A stretch of DNA of 64,000 nt from positions 3,286,001 to 3,350,000 of the forward strand of contig NZ_BNEL01000003.1 of the NCBI RefSeq assembly GCF_018327685.1. The letters are read 5' to 3'. Source of the stretch: Streptomyces sp. TS71-3 (GTDB lineage Bacteria > Actinomycetota > Actinomycetes > Streptomycetales > Streptomycetaceae). The notes under the pieces are model-generated. The model was not told the origin of the DNA. It was given only the letters and a program-made list of their open reading frames with translations, and made no database searches. Of the stretch, positions 9,685-18,053 are shown piece by piece; position 1 is the stretch's first letter, and every line of letters begins with the position of its first letter. The translations under genes and the position numbers were made by a program.

Positions 9685-9998
9685 GGCGCCGCATGCTACT
9701 GGTTTTCCGGGCATCTCTGTTCGGGGAGGGGGAGGTGGGCGGTTTATATCCCTGTTTGTCGGAGTGGCGGAACGGGGTGGCGCACGCCAGATGGTGGCGA
9801 ACGGGATGTCATGGGCGTGGATGGGGAATATCGCACTTTGCGGACGCGTGCGGGTATCCGGGCGCCAAGGGGCGGAAGGTGACCGTGTGGGGGCGCGAGA
9901 GGCGTTCCTCGCTCCGGCGGTCGGCTTGCTCGCGGGAGCGCCGCCGGGATCCGCGGGCGCTGCCCGGCCCGGCCCCGCGAGCGCGGCCGGGCGGTGCG
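9685..9998. other. Intergenic region, no gene seen
   Basis: About 314 bp between the CbiX-like gene and the downstream end of the sugar kinase gene. It is slightly less GC-rich near 9745-9755 (GGTTTATATC), which could hold the promoter of the CbiX-like gene on the minus strand. A stretch at 9758-9780 resembles the 5' end of tRNA-Leu but lacks an anticodon arm and T-loop. No riboswitch consensus was recognised. Confidence 0.4.
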
Positions 9999-11018
9999 TC
10001 ACGCCGCGGGCGCCTGCCCCGGCTCGACGTAGAGCATGCGGCCGTCCCGCGGCAGGGCCAGGCGGTCGTCCGCGAGGTCGACGGCGATGCGGACGGAGCC
10101 GGCCAGCGGATCGCCGGCGGCGGGGACCTGGCGGGCATGCGGGACCTGCTCTGCGAGTGCGTCGCGGAGCGGGCCCATCAGGGGCTCGCCGATTTGGAGG
10201 AGGCCTCCGGTAAGGGCGACGTCGCAGGGGCCGGTGGCGGGGCAGGCGGCCGCCGCGGCCTCCGCGATGTGGCCGGCGGCGGCACGCAGGATGCCCACCG
10301 CCACGTCGTCCCCGCCGCCCTCCCGGGCGGCGCCCGCCACTTCCGGGGCGAACGAGGCGAGCCAGGCCGGCCGGTCGGTGCGCGGGTAGACCTTCCCCGG
10401 CAGTTCGGACGCCGGCCCGAACATCCGCACGGCGCGCTCCAGCAGCACGGTCGATCCGCCCCGCCGTCCGTCGAAGGCGCGCAGTGCCGCCTCCAGGCCG
10501 GCCCTGCCGATCCAGGCGCCGGAGCCGCAGTCGCCGAGCAGGTGGCCCCAGCCGTCGACCCGGCGCCAGCTCTCCAGGTCCGTGCCGAGCGCGATCAGGC
10601 CGGTGCCCGCGGCGACCACGGCGCCCGGGCGGGAGCCCAGGGCGCCGACGTAGGCCGTCACGGCGTCGGCGGCGAGCGCCACCCTGCGGGTGCCGAACTC
10701 CTTCTGCAGCGCGCCGGGCAGCTCGGCGCGGAGCGCGTCGCCGAGGGTGGCCATGCCCGCCGCGCCGATGGCGACCGCTCCCAGCCTGCCAGTGCCGCCG
10801 GTGCGTGCCGTCAGCTCGCGCACCATGGGCACCAGTTGTTCCATCATGTGGCCCGGATCGATGCCGCCGGGTCCGGTGCGGACGGCGGTGCCCGAGGCCA
10901 ACGGGGCTCCGGTGCCGCCCCGTCCGGCGAGCACGGCGCGGAGTCCCGATCCGCCCGAGTCCACGGCGAGTACGGCGTCCACGCCGGCCCCCTGCGCCGG
11001 GCGGTCCGGCTCGCTCAC
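9999..11018 (-). CDS. N-acetylglucosamine kinase-like protein (BadF/BcrA ATPase fold)
   Basis: A 339-residue member of the BadF/BadG/BcrA/BcrD ATPase family that includes eukaryote-type GlcNAc kinases. Phosphate-binding motifs are [15 protein letters not shown] near residue 20 and [10 protein letters not shown]; the region [16 protein letters not shown] matches the glucokinase-like substrate loop, and DVALTGGLL the adenosine motif. It would phosphorylate an amino sugar such as GlcNAc in the cytoplasm. The GTG start overlaps the TGA of the uracil-DNA glycosylase gene (GTGA), so the two are translationally coupled. Substrate is inferred from family only. Confidence 0.8.
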   Translation of the reverse strand: MSEPDRPAQGAGVDAVLAVDSGGSGLRAVLAGRGGTGAPLASGTAVRTGPGGIDPGHMMEQLVPMVRELTARTGGTGRLGAVAIGAAGMATLGDALRAELPGALQKEFGTRRVALAADAVTAYVGALGSRPGAVVAAGTGLIALGTDLESWRRVDGWGHLLGDCGSGAWIGRAGLEAALRAFDGRRGGSTVLLERAVRMFGPASELPGKVYPRTDRPAWLASFAPEVAGAAREGGGDDVAVGILRAAAGHIAEAAAAACPATGPCDVALTGGLLQIGEPLMGPLRDALAEQVPHARQVPAAGDPLAGSVRIAVDLADDRLALPRDGRMLYVEPGQAPAA

Positions 11019-11692
11019 GGAAGTCTCCAGTCGACCGGGCCGGAGCCCTGCCCGACGAGGAGCTCGTTGGTGCGGCTGAACGGCTTCGAACCGAAGAACC
11101 CCCGGTCCGCCGACATCGGCGACGGGTGGGCCGACTCCACCGCCGGCAGCGGGCCGAGCAGCGGGCGGGCGTTGCGCGCGTCGCGGCCCCAGAGGATCGA
11201 CACCAGCGGCGTGCCCCGTGCCGCCAGGGCCCGGATGGCCTGCTCGGTGACCTCTTCCCAGCCCTTGCCGCGGTGGGCGCCGGGGCGCCTGGGGGCGGTC
11301 GTCAGCGCTCTGTTCAGCAGCAGCACGCCCTGCTGCGTCCACGGGGTGAGGTCGCCGGTGCTCGGCTGGGGCAGGCCCATGTCCGTGCTCAGCTCCCGGA
11401 AAATGTTGACCAGGCTTCCCGGCAGCGGTCTGACCTCCGGTGCCACGGAGAACGAAAGACCCACGGCATGGCCCGGGGTGGGGTAAGGATCCTGGCCGAC
11501 GATGAGGACGCGAACGTCGTCGAAGGGTTGCTGGAAGGCTCGCAGCACATGCTGCCCGGCGGGCAGATAGGTGCGTCCCGCGGCGATCTCCGTCCGCAGG
11601 AACTCCCCCATGGAGGAGATCCGGTTCGCGACGGGCTCGAGAGCCTTCGCCCAGCCTTCTTCGACGATTTCATGCAAGGGTCGTGGTGCCAC
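11015..11692 (-). CDS. ung: Uracil-DNA glycosylase, family 1
   Basis: A 225-residue uracil-DNA glycosylase that removes uracil from DNA to start base-excision repair. The catalytic water-activating motif [22 protein letters not shown] and the leucine-loop motif [21 protein letters not shown] are both complete, and LLLNRALTT matches the third conserved block. Length is normal for UNG. It is the first gene of a two-gene unit with the sugar kinase, whose start overlaps its stop codon. The ATG at 11692 begins right before the family-typical short N-terminus [17 protein letters not shown]. Confidence 0.95.
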   Translation of the reverse strand: MAPRPLHEIVEEGWAKALEPVANRISSMGEFLRTEIAAGRTYLPAGQHVLRAFQQPFDDVRVLIVGQDPYPTPGHAVGLSFSVAPEVRPLPGSLVNIFRELSTDMGLPQPSTGDLTPWTQQGVLLLNRALTTAPRRPGAHRGKGWEEVTEQAIRALAARGTPLVSILWGRDARNARPLLGPLPAVESAHPSPMSADRGFFGSKPFSRTNELLVGQGSGPVDWRLP

Positions 11693-11927
11693 GGAGCGTC
11701 ACTCTACTGCCGGGGACCGCGCCGAGATCAACTCGCGCGGAGGGCGCCCCACTTGCCACCGGGGCGCCGCGGCCGGCCCCCCGCGCCGCGCGGCGCCTCC
11801 CAGCAGCGCCGCCCGTAGGGCCCGTGCCCACTTCCTTGCAGCGCCTCCGCTACAGCCCGTGCCCCGCACCTCGCAGCGCCGCCTGTACGGCCGCGTCCCG
11901 CACCCACCTCACCCCGCCGGGCCGCCG

Positions 11928-13013
11928 TCAGCCGATCACCGCCGCCCGCACGCAGAGCACGTCGGGCAGGTGCGCGGCGAGCTGCTGCCAGCTGTCGCCG
12001 TCGTCCGCCGACGCGTAGACCTCGCCGTTGCGGTTGCCGAAGTAGACGCCCGCCGGGTCCGCGTCGTCCGTGCACATGGCGTCCCTGAGGACCGTGCCGT
12101 AGTGGTGCTCCTCCGGGAGGCCGGCGGAGAGCGGCTCCCAGGTGCCGCCGGCGTCGGCCGTGCGGTGCACCCGGCAGCGGCGGCCCGCGGGGACGCGGTC
12201 GGAGTCGGCGTTGATCGGGAAGAGGTAGGCGGTGTCCGCGCGGTGCGGATGCGCGGCGGCGGCGAAGCCGAACGTGGACGGCAGGCCCTCGCCGATGTCG
12301 GTCCACTGCGCGCCGGCGTCGTCGCTGCGGTAGACGCCCCAGTGGTTCTGCAGGTAGAGGCGGTCCGGGTCGAGCGCGTCCTGGGCGATCTTGTGCACGC
12401 ACTGGCCGAACTCCGGATGGGGATCCGGCAGGAAGACCGCGGACACGCCCTTGTTCGACGGGCTCCAGCTCGCGCCGCCGTCGCGGGTGCGGAAGACGCC
12501 GGCCGCGGAGACGGCCACGGTCACCGACAGGGGGTCGCGGGAGTCGGTGACCACCGTGTGCAGCCCCTCCCCGCCGCCGCCCGGTACCCACCGCTCGCGG
12601 GTCGGGTGCTCCCACAGGGGGCGCACCATCTCGAAGGTCTCGCCGCGGTCCTCCGACCGGTACAGCGCCGCGGGTTCGGTGCCGGCGTAGACCACGTCCG
12701 GCTCGGCGGCGGCCGGGTGGAGCTGCCAGACGCGCTCCAGCGAGGCGCCGGTGTCCTCGGGGAACCTCACCGGGGGCCGCGCTGGCTCCGTCCACGTCTG
12801 CCCGAGGTCGTCGGAGTGGAAGACCGACGGGCCCCAGTGGGAGCTGTCGCCACCGGCCAGCAGGCGGGGGACCGGCCCCCGGGTGTCGAGGGCGACGGAG
12901 TACACGGCCTGCGCGGTGAAGTGCGGGGCGTCGTCGAACTCCCAGATTCCCGCACGTCTGCGGGCGACGAAGAGCCCTTTCCTGGTGCCCACGGTGAGCA
13001 GGACCTCGGCCAT
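11928..13013 (-). CDS. Asp-box (BNR/VPS10-like) beta-propeller protein
   Basis: A 361-residue propeller with six Asp-box repeats of the form S/T-x-D-x-G-x-T/S-W/F: SDDLGQTW, SEDRGETF, TRDGGASW, SDDAGAQW, TADAGGTW and SADDGDSW. It resembles proteins annotated as exo-sialidase-like or photosystem-stability-factor-like, but the sialidase Arg triad is not recognisable, so an enzymatic role should not be assumed. No signal peptide is present. The ATG at 13013 is preceded at seven bases by GGAGGTGA, an excellent ribosome site, which excludes the longer frame. Transcribed alone. Confidence 0.82.
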   Translation of the reverse strand: MAEVLLTVGTRKGLFVARRRAGIWEFDDAPHFTAQAVYSVALDTRGPVPRLLAGGDSSHWGPSVFHSDDLGQTWTEPARPPVRFPEDTGASLERVWQLHPAAAEPDVVYAGTEPAALYRSEDRGETFEMVRPLWEHPTRERWVPGGGGEGLHTVVTDSRDPLSVTVAVSAAGVFRTRDGGASWSPSNKGVSAVFLPDPHPEFGQCVHKIAQDALDPDRLYLQNHWGVYRSDDAGAQWTDIGEGLPSTFGFAAAAHPHRADTAYLFPINADSDRVPAGRRCRVHRTADAGGTWEPLSAGLPEEHHYGTVLRDAMCTDDADPAGVYFGNRNGEVYASADDGDSWQQLAAHLPDVLCVRAAVIG

Positions 13014-13127
13014 GACGCAATCACCTCCACAGGAGCGCTGACAAGCCATGGCTCAGTGTGCACCGCACCACTGACAGCGGACCCCGACGCGCGCGGCCGC
13101 CCCGGAACCGGGAAGCGCCACCGCAGG

Positions 13128-14099
13128 TCAGCGGTACCGGCTCGGTGTGGACGGGGAACGGCCGGGGCCTTCGGTGCCGGCACGGGCGGATGGGGTTTCA
13201 GCCAGTTCGGCGGCCACGCCGGCGACGGCGTCCGGGCCCACCCGGCAGCAGCCGCCGATCAGCCGGGCACCGGCTGCGTACCAGGCCCCGGCCCGGCCCG
13301 GTGCGAAGCGGCTGGGGCCACGCCAGGAGCGCGCCGCGGCGTCCCACCGCTCCCCGCTGTTCGGGTAGACGACGACGGGCTTGCCCGTGATCCGGGCGGC
13401 GAGCGGTACCGCCGTGTCCGCGTCCTGCGGGGAGCAGCAGTTCACGCCGACCGCGATCACCTCGTCCGCCTCTGCCGCCACCGCGAAGGCCTCCTCGAGC
13501 GGCTGCCCGGCCCGGGTCCGGTCCCCGTCGATGCTGTACGACAGCCAGGCGGGCACCCCGAGCCCGCGCACCGCGCGCAGCAGCGCCCGGGCCTCGTCCA
13601 CGTCCGGGACGGTCTCCAGTGCGAACACGTCCGGCTCGGCCCCGGCCAGGGCCGCAAGGCGGGGCCGGTGGAAGCGCTCCAGCTCCGGCACGCTCAGCCC
13701 GTAACGGCCGCGGTACTCCGAGCCGTCCGCGAGCATCGCCCCATAGGGGCCTGCGGAGGCGGCCACCCAGCGCGGGCGGCCCTCGGTGCCCGGCGCCGCC
13801 TCCGTGGCCAGCCGGACGCTCAGCCGCAGCAGTTCCGCGGCCCGCGCACCGCCGATGCCACGGCGCGCGAAGCCCTCGAAGGTGGCCTGGTAGCTGGCCG
13901 TGATCAGGACGTCGGCACCGGCCTCGGCGTAGTCGCGGTGGGCCGCCGCGATCGCCTCGGGCCGGTCGGCGAGCAGCCGCGCCGACCACAGCGCGTCGCT
14001 CAGGTCGTGGCCCGCGGCCTCCAGCTGGTTCGACAGGCCTCCGTCGAGCACGAGGGCACCCCGGGCGAGCGCGTCCGCGAATGTCGCAGCACCGTTCAC
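13128..14099 (-). CDS. mmuM: Homocysteine S-methyltransferase
   Basis: A 323-residue cobalamin-independent homocysteine S-methyltransferase, making methionine from homocysteine and S-methylmethionine (or AdoMet). The fold begins with LVLDGGLSNQLEAAGHDLSDALWSA; zinc ligands are the Cys of AVGVNCC and the paired Cys of IGGCCRVGP near the C-terminus, all present. ADVLITASYQATFEGF and YPNSGE are further family signatures. The GTG start is chosen because it begins immediately before the first strand. The ribosome site is weak. It is transcribed alone, between the terminator of the flavin oxidoreductase gene and the propeller gene. Confidence 0.9.
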   Translation of the reverse strand: MNGAATFADALARGALVLDGGLSNQLEAAGHDLSDALWSARLLADRPEAIAAAHRDYAEAGADVLITASYQATFEGFARRGIGGARAAELLRLSVRLATEAAPGTEGRPRWVAASAGPYGAMLADGSEYRGRYGLSVPELERFHRPRLAALAGAEPDVFALETVPDVDEARALLRAVRGLGVPAWLSYSIDGDRTRAGQPLEEAFAVAAEADEVIAVGVNCCSPQDADTAVPLAARITGKPVVVYPNSGERWDAAARSWRGPSRFAPGRAGAWYAAGARLIGGCCRVGPDAVAGVAAELAETPSARAGTEGPGRSPSTPSRYR

Positions 14100-14165
14100 G
14101 CCACCGACGCTAACCCAACCGCACCCGTCGCCGGGGCCCGCACCTCCGGGGCCCGCACCTCCGGG

Positions 14166-14203
14166 GCCCGACCCCGCGACTGCGGAGCGCCGCGGGGTCG
14201 GGC
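14166..14203 (-). terminator. Hairpin terminator of the flavin oxidoreductase gene
   Basis: A perfect 13-bp GC-rich stem (arms 14166-14178 and 14191-14203) with a 12-nt loop, 37 bases beyond the stop of the minus-strand oxidoreductase gene. No U-tract, as is usual in Streptomyces. Confidence 0.7.
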
Positions 14204-14208
14204 GAATG

Positions 14209-14230
14209 CTCAAGGGAGCACTCCCTTGAG
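14209..14230 (-). terminator. Second hairpin beside the 14166 terminator
   Basis: CTCAAGGGAG-CA-CTCCCTTGAG is a perfect 22-nt palindrome just before the first hairpin on the transcript, ten bases past the stop codon. The two stems form a double terminator; the CA centre is too tight to be a loop, so the closing pair must open. Confidence 0.65.
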
Positions 14231-14239
14231 GGAAGCGCC

Positions 14240-15319
14240 TCAGAGAGACCGCTTGTACTGGTCCGGGACGTGCGCCGGTACGCCGAGCTGCTGGGCCGCG
14301 TGCCGCGGCCAGTACGGGTCGCGCAGCAGCTCGCGGGCGAGCAGCACCGCGTCGGCCTCGCCGCCGGAGACGATCTTCTCGGCCTGCTCCGCCTCGGTGA
14401 TCATCCCGACCGCGGCGACCGGCAGCCCGGTCTCGTTCCTGACCCGGGCCGCGAAGGGAACCTGGTAGCCGGGGCCCACGGGGATGCGCACGTGGGGCAC
14501 GTTGCCGCCCGAGGAGACGTCGAGGAGGTCCACGCCGTGGTCGCGGAGCATGGCGGCGAAGCGGACGGTGTCGTCGGGGGTCCAGCCGCCCTCCTCCAGC
14601 CAGTCCGTGGCGGAGAGCCGGTAGAAGAGCGGCTTGTCCTCGGGCCACACGGCCCGGACGGCGTCCACGACCTCCAGGCCGAAGCGGACGCGGTTCTCGA
14701 AGGAGCCGCCGTACTCGTCCGTGCGGTGGTTGGAGTGGGGGGAGACGAACTGGCTGAGAAGATAGCCGTGCGCCCCGTGCACCTCGACGACCTCGAAGCC
14801 GGCGTCCAGGGCCCGCCGCGCCGCCGCGGCGAACTCCTCAGTGATCCCGTGGATCTGCTCGACCGTCAGCTCCGCGGGCACCGGGTGGCCTTCGTCGAAC
14901 GGCACCGGGCTCGGCCCCACCACCGGCCAGCCGCCCTCCTCGCTGCCGAGCGGTGTGCCGCCCCTCCAGGGAGCGTCCGTCGACGCCTTGCGGCCCGCGT
15001 GGGCGAGCTGCACGCCCGGCGCGGCGCCCTGCTCCTTGAGGAAGGCGTTGATCCGCCGGAACGCCTCGGTCTGGGTGTCGTTCCACAGCCCGAGGTCGAA
15101 GGGGCTGATGCGGCCCTCGGCGCTCACGGCCGTGGCCTCGGTGAGGATCAGGCCGACGCCGCCGACGGCACGCGCGGCCAGGTGCTGGAAGTGCCAGTCC
15201 GCGGGCACCCCCTGCTCGGGTCCCTCGGCGGCGGCGCTGTACTGACACATGGGCGCCATCCAGACGCGGTTCTGAACGGTCAGCGAACGCAGCGTGCAGG
15301 GCTCGAACAGGGCGCTCAC
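14240..15319 (-). CDS. Old yellow enzyme, YqjM-type NADH:flavin oxidoreductase
   Basis: A 359-residue FMN enzyme that reduces activated alkenes with NAD(P)H. Classical YqjM-type marks are PMCQYSA (the redox-tuning Cys), HAGRKAS, the HGAHGYLLSQFVSPHSNHRTDEYGGSFENR substrate and FMN block, and the C-terminal AVGMITEAEQAEKIVSGGEADAV phosphate site. The GTG start lies six bases after GAGGAG. It is divergent from an ArsR regulator, and two copies of an ArsR-like palindrome lie between them, suggesting induction by electrophiles or a related stress. A double hairpin follows the stop. Confidence 0.92.
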   Translation of the reverse strand: MSALFEPCTLRSLTVQNRVWMAPMCQYSAAAEGPEQGVPADWHFQHLAARAVGGVGLILTEATAVSAEGRISPFDLGLWNDTQTEAFRRINAFLKEQGAAPGVQLAHAGRKASTDAPWRGGTPLGSEEGGWPVVGPSPVPFDEGHPVPAELTVEQIHGITEEFAAAARRALDAGFEVVEVHGAHGYLLSQFVSPHSNHRTDEYGGSFENRVRFGLEVVDAVRAVWPEDKPLFYRLSATDWLEEGGWTPDDTVRFAAMLRDHGVDLLDVSSGGNVPHVRIPVGPGYQVPFAARVRNETGLPVAAVGMITEAEQAEKIVSGGEADAVLLARELLRDPYWPRHAAQQLGVPAHVPDQYKRSL

Positions 15320-15384
15320 GGCGGACTCCTCGAAACGGGGGCAGGTGGAAGGCCGCCCGGCGTCACACCGGAGCAGCCCATTAG

Positions 15385-15400
15385 GACGATACTCTTCGTA
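15385..15400. promoter_or_regulatory. ArsR operator, copy 1
   Basis: GACGAT-ACTC-TTCGTA is an imperfect copy of the neighbouring TACGAT-N4-ATCGTA palindrome; ten of twelve arm positions agree. Its centre is 34 bp, about three helical turns, from copy 2, so both would face the same side of the DNA in the oxidoreductase/ArsR intergenic region. Confidence 0.55.
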
Positions 15401-15418
15401 GTACGTGAAATGTCAAAC

Positions 15419-15434
15419 TACGATAAGCATCGTA
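15419..15434. promoter_or_regulatory. ArsR operator, copy 2
   Basis: TACGAT-AAGC-ATCGTA is a perfect 6-bp inverted repeat with a 4-bp spacer, in an AT-rich island between the divergent oxidoreductase and ArsR genes. Spacing and position fit a winged-helix dimer site controlling both genes. Confidence 0.65.
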
Positions 15435-15529
15435 TAATCGCGCTCGATCGGCCCTGGAGGACCGCTCGCCGTTCACCGCTCGCCGCCGACGAACCGCTCA
15501 TCGTGCCCGCCCGACGAAGTGGAGCCGCC

Positions 15530-15904
15530 GTGACCACCGCCGCACCCGGCCCCCGGGCCCTCGCCCACCCGGATCGTGAAGCCATACGGCTGGAGGCGGT
15601 ACTGCACGCGCTTGCGGATCCCCTGCGGCTGAAGGTGGTCCGGGAGCTGGCGGCCTGTGACGGCGATGTGCCGTGCGGGTTCTTCGGGCTGCCGGTCACC
15701 AAGTCCACGACGACGCACCACTTCCGGGTGCTGCGGGAGAGCGGCGTGATCCGGCAGGCATACTCCGGCACCGCGAAGATGAACGCCCTGCGCAGGTCGG
15801 ACCTGGACGCCCTCTTCCCCGGCCTGCTCGACAGCGTCCTCGACGCCGCCGAGCGGGAGGACCGGCGCCTGGCGGCGTCCGGCGAACCCCTGACGGACGC
15901 CTGA
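15530..15904 (+). CDS. ArsR-family transcriptional regulator
   Basis: A 124-residue winged-helix repressor. The HTH region reads AVLHALADPLRLKVVRELA followed by the recognition segment TKSTTTHHFRVLRESGVI and the wing. No ArsR metal-site motif of the ELCVCD type is evident; a Cys pair (Cys in ACDGDVPCGFF) in the loop before the recognition helix could sense thiol-reactive compounds. GTG with GGAG five bases upstream is preferred over the long open extension upstream. Divergent from the old-yellow-enzyme gene with two shared operator-like palindromes, so it probably represses that gene and itself. Confidence 0.85.
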   Translation: MTTAAPGPRALAHPDREAIRLEAVLHALADPLRLKVVRELAACDGDVPCGFFGLPVTKSTTTHHFRVLRESGVIRQAYSGTAKMNALRRSDLDALFPGLLDSVLDAAEREDRRLAASGEPLTDA

Positions 15905-16093
15905 CGCCCTCGACGGCCGGCGCCGGGGCGTGCAGGGCTCGCAGGTCCGGCAGGCCGTGCAGCCCCCTTCGGTACCCGCCGCAGCGTGCCTGAGCGCACG
16001 GCTGAGGACTCCGGACTCTGACCGTGACCGGTGGTCCGCGGTCCGCGATGCTCCCTGTGCCGGGCGCCCGGGACTAGCGGCCGACCCGTTCCG

Positions 16094-16762
16094 CTACTCG
16101 GACGCGGGACGCGGGTCGAAGAACATGGACAGGTCCGCGGGCTCCTGCGCATCGCGCCCGTCGGTGGACTCGCCGGGTGGCGAACCCTGCTCCCAGTCGA
16201 GCCGGTAGCGGTCGAACAGCTCGGTGCGCAGCGTCGGTAGGGGCATCGGCGCGCCCGGCACCAGCGCCGCGAAGACGGCGCCCATCAGCAGCGCCCTGAG
16301 CATGGGGTAATCGCTGTCGACGGCCGTGGAGCCGTACCGCTGGACCGTGTCGCGCAGCAGCTCGGCGAGCCGCTGCTGCTCCGGGCACTGCACGAACCCC
16401 TCGGCCTGCAGGATGCCTGCCATGTGGGTGCGCATCAGCACCGGCTGGTCCCGGGCGAGCCCCAGGATCGCGTCGATGGCCCGGGCCATCCGCTCCCGGC
16501 CGTCCTGTGTGCGCGGCTCGCGCTCCAGGGCCGCGTCCAGGGTGCGGTGCATCAGCCGGTGCACCGCCGACTGGACGAGCTGGCGCTTGCCGGGGAAGTA
16601 GTACGAGACGAGGCCACGCGCCGAACCGGCGCGATCGGCGATCCCCGCCAGCGTCGTCGAGTCGTACCCCCGCTCGCTCACCAACTCCAGGGCTGCCTGC
16701 AGGAGTCGCTCCCGCGAGCGCCGGCGCAACTCTTCATTGACCGATGCGCTACGAGGGGACAT
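16094..16762 (-). CDS. TetR-family transcriptional regulator
   Basis: A 222-residue TetR repressor. The N-terminal HTH is RERLLQAALELVSERGYDSTTLAGIADRAGSARGLVSYYFPGKRQLV; the remainder is an all-helical ligand domain of normal size without a recognisable ligand signature. The ATG at 16762 has AGGAG seven bases upstream. An imperfect palindrome CCAATATACTGG (16793-16804) lies about 30 bp upstream and may be its operator. No obvious target gene is divergent from it, so its regulon is unknown. Confidence 0.85.
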   Translation of the reverse strand: MSPRSASVNEELRRRSRERLLQAALELVSERGYDSTTLAGIADRAGSARGLVSYYFPGKRQLVQSAVHRLMHRTLDAALEREPRTQDGRERMARAIDAILGLARDQPVLMRTHMAGILQAEGFVQCPEQQRLAELLRDTVQRYGSTAVDSDYPMLRALLMGAVFAALVPGAPMPLPTLRTELFDRYRLDWEQGSPPGESTDGRDAQEPADLSMFFDPRPASE

Positions 16763-16854
16763 TCTGTAACTCCTGCGTTGACTGGCCCACAGCCAATATA
16801 CTGGGTACGTCCCGCCGCCGGGGCCTCTGTTGAAGGGGTGAGGTGTGCGTGGCT

Positions 16855-16897
16855 GCCGTCCGCATGGGCGACGCGGGGGATCGTCCATGCGGACGGC
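16855..16897 (-). terminator. 13-bp hairpin downstream of the HAD gene
   Basis: A perfect 13-bp inverted repeat, GCCGTCCGCATGG (16855-16867) and its complement (16885-16897), with a 17-nt loop. It lies about 110 bases past the stop of the minus-strand HAD gene and upstream of the TetR gene; a terminator is most likely, an operator for TetR is possible. Confidence 0.5.
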
Positions 16898-17007
16898 ATT
16901 ATTCCGCTCTGTGGTATGCCGTCAGCATATGCCCTGCCTTCCGAGGGCCGACAGCGTGGTCCGGATCAGCCCCGAAGAGGGGCCGTGCCGGACCCGAGCC
17001 GGGGCCA

Positions 17008-17736
17008 TCACCCCAGGCCGTCCACCCCGGGGCCGGGCTCGGCACCCAGGGCCAGGTCGAGCACGGGCCGCAGGCCGTCGGGCCGCTCGGTCTCCGGCAG
17101 GTGCTCCACGAAGTGGACGCCGCACCCGATGCCGGCCGCTCCACCGTCGGCCCTGCGATCGTCCCCGACCATCAGCACCTCCTCGGGAGCCAGGCCCAGC
17201 TCGGCGCAGGCCAGTTTGAAGATCCGCGCGTCCGGCTTCTGGATGCCGTGCTCGTACGACAGCACATATGCCTCGACGAGGTCGTCGAGGCCGTGGGCGC
17301 GGAAGACGGGCCGCAGGTCCCAGCCGATGTTGCTGACCACGGCCACGGCCACGCCGCGCCCGCGCAGTTCGGCGAGCACCGGCTTGGCGTCCGGGTAGGG
17401 CCGCCACGCCTCGGGGAGCATGTGGCGGTCGTACAGCGCGTCGTGCAGGGCCGGATCCGGCAGCTCCACCTGGCGGGACAGGCCCGTGTACGCGCTGCGG
17501 TGCAGGGCGGCCGTGCTGTCCCGGGTCGCCCAGGCATGGGCCAGCTCGTCCGGCACCCGCTCCGGCGTGGAGCCCCCGGGCAGCGCACCGGCCGCGGCAA
17601 GCCCGGCGGCCGCACGTTCCACCTCGTCCTCCGACATCCGCACGCCCGAGGCGTCGAGCACCGCGCGCAGCCAGCTCTCGACCGGCTCGACGTGGAAGAG
17701 CGTCCCCGAGAAATCGAACAGCACCCCTGTGGTCAT
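17008..17736 (-). CDS. HAD superfamily hydrolase, subfamily IA
   Basis: A 242-residue haloacid-dehalogenase-like phosphatase. The nucleophile motif is LFDFSGTLFHVEP (DxSGT in place of the usual DxDGT, so the usual second Asp is replaced by Ser). Motif II is VAVVSNIGWD, the conserved Lys lies in GIQKPDARIF, and motif IV is VLMVGDDRRADGG. Substitution of the second Asp weakens the case for simple phosphatase activity, though DxS variants exist. The ATG is preceded by AAAGGAT. Neighbours give no functional context. Confidence 0.82.
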   Translation of the reverse strand: MTTGVLFDFSGTLFHVEPVESWLRAVLDASGVRMSEDEVERAAAGLAAAGALPGGSTPERVPDELAHAWATRDSTAALHRSAYTGLSRQVELPDPALHDALYDRHMLPEAWRPYPDAKPVLAELRGRGVAVAVVSNIGWDLRPVFRAHGLDDLVEAYVLSYEHGIQKPDARIFKLACAELGLAPEEVLMVGDDRRADGGAAGIGCGVHFVEHLPETERPDGLRPVLDLALGAEPGPGVDGLG

Positions 17737-18053
17737 ACGAAGATCCTTTGGCTCCGCGGGGCAGGGGTCAAGTGCGTCCGCCCGGTTTCCGTACTGCGTT
17801 CGGACGGGAGCGGGGGCGGGCCGCGCGGGGAGGACGGAATCCGGCGTACGCAGCCGGAGCCGGGGCTGGGCCGGAGCCGGTGCTCGGGCCGGGGCCGGCC
17901 GATGGGTCGGCTGTCGTCTTGCGGACGGTCGGAGGAGGCCCGGATGCGGACGGGCCGAGGCGGGGATGGCCGGCGCGGCGGTGGTGCCCGCGGGCACGGG
18001 ACGAGACCTGGCCATGGGGGCGAAGCCCCGCGCGCGTGGCGTACGGAGGCTTC
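17737..18053. other. Intergenic region, no gene seen
   Basis: About 317 bp upstream of the HAD gene and downstream of the PAP2 gene (both minus strand). Very GC-rich with irregular GGCCGG and GGGGCCGG runs; no convincing coding frame, hairpin or operator was recognised. It must hold the HAD promoter, probably within the AT-richer 17740-17800 part. Confidence 0.4.

Noticed and set aside
9758..9780. Sequence resembling the 5' end of a tRNA-Leu (GGAGTGGCGGAACGGGG)
   Set aside because: No 7-nt anticodon loop, no T-arm consensus and no matching acceptor 3' end follow.
13058..13127. Possible small gene between the propeller and homocysteine methyltransferase genes
   Set aside because: Too short, no start with ribosome site, and no codon bias.
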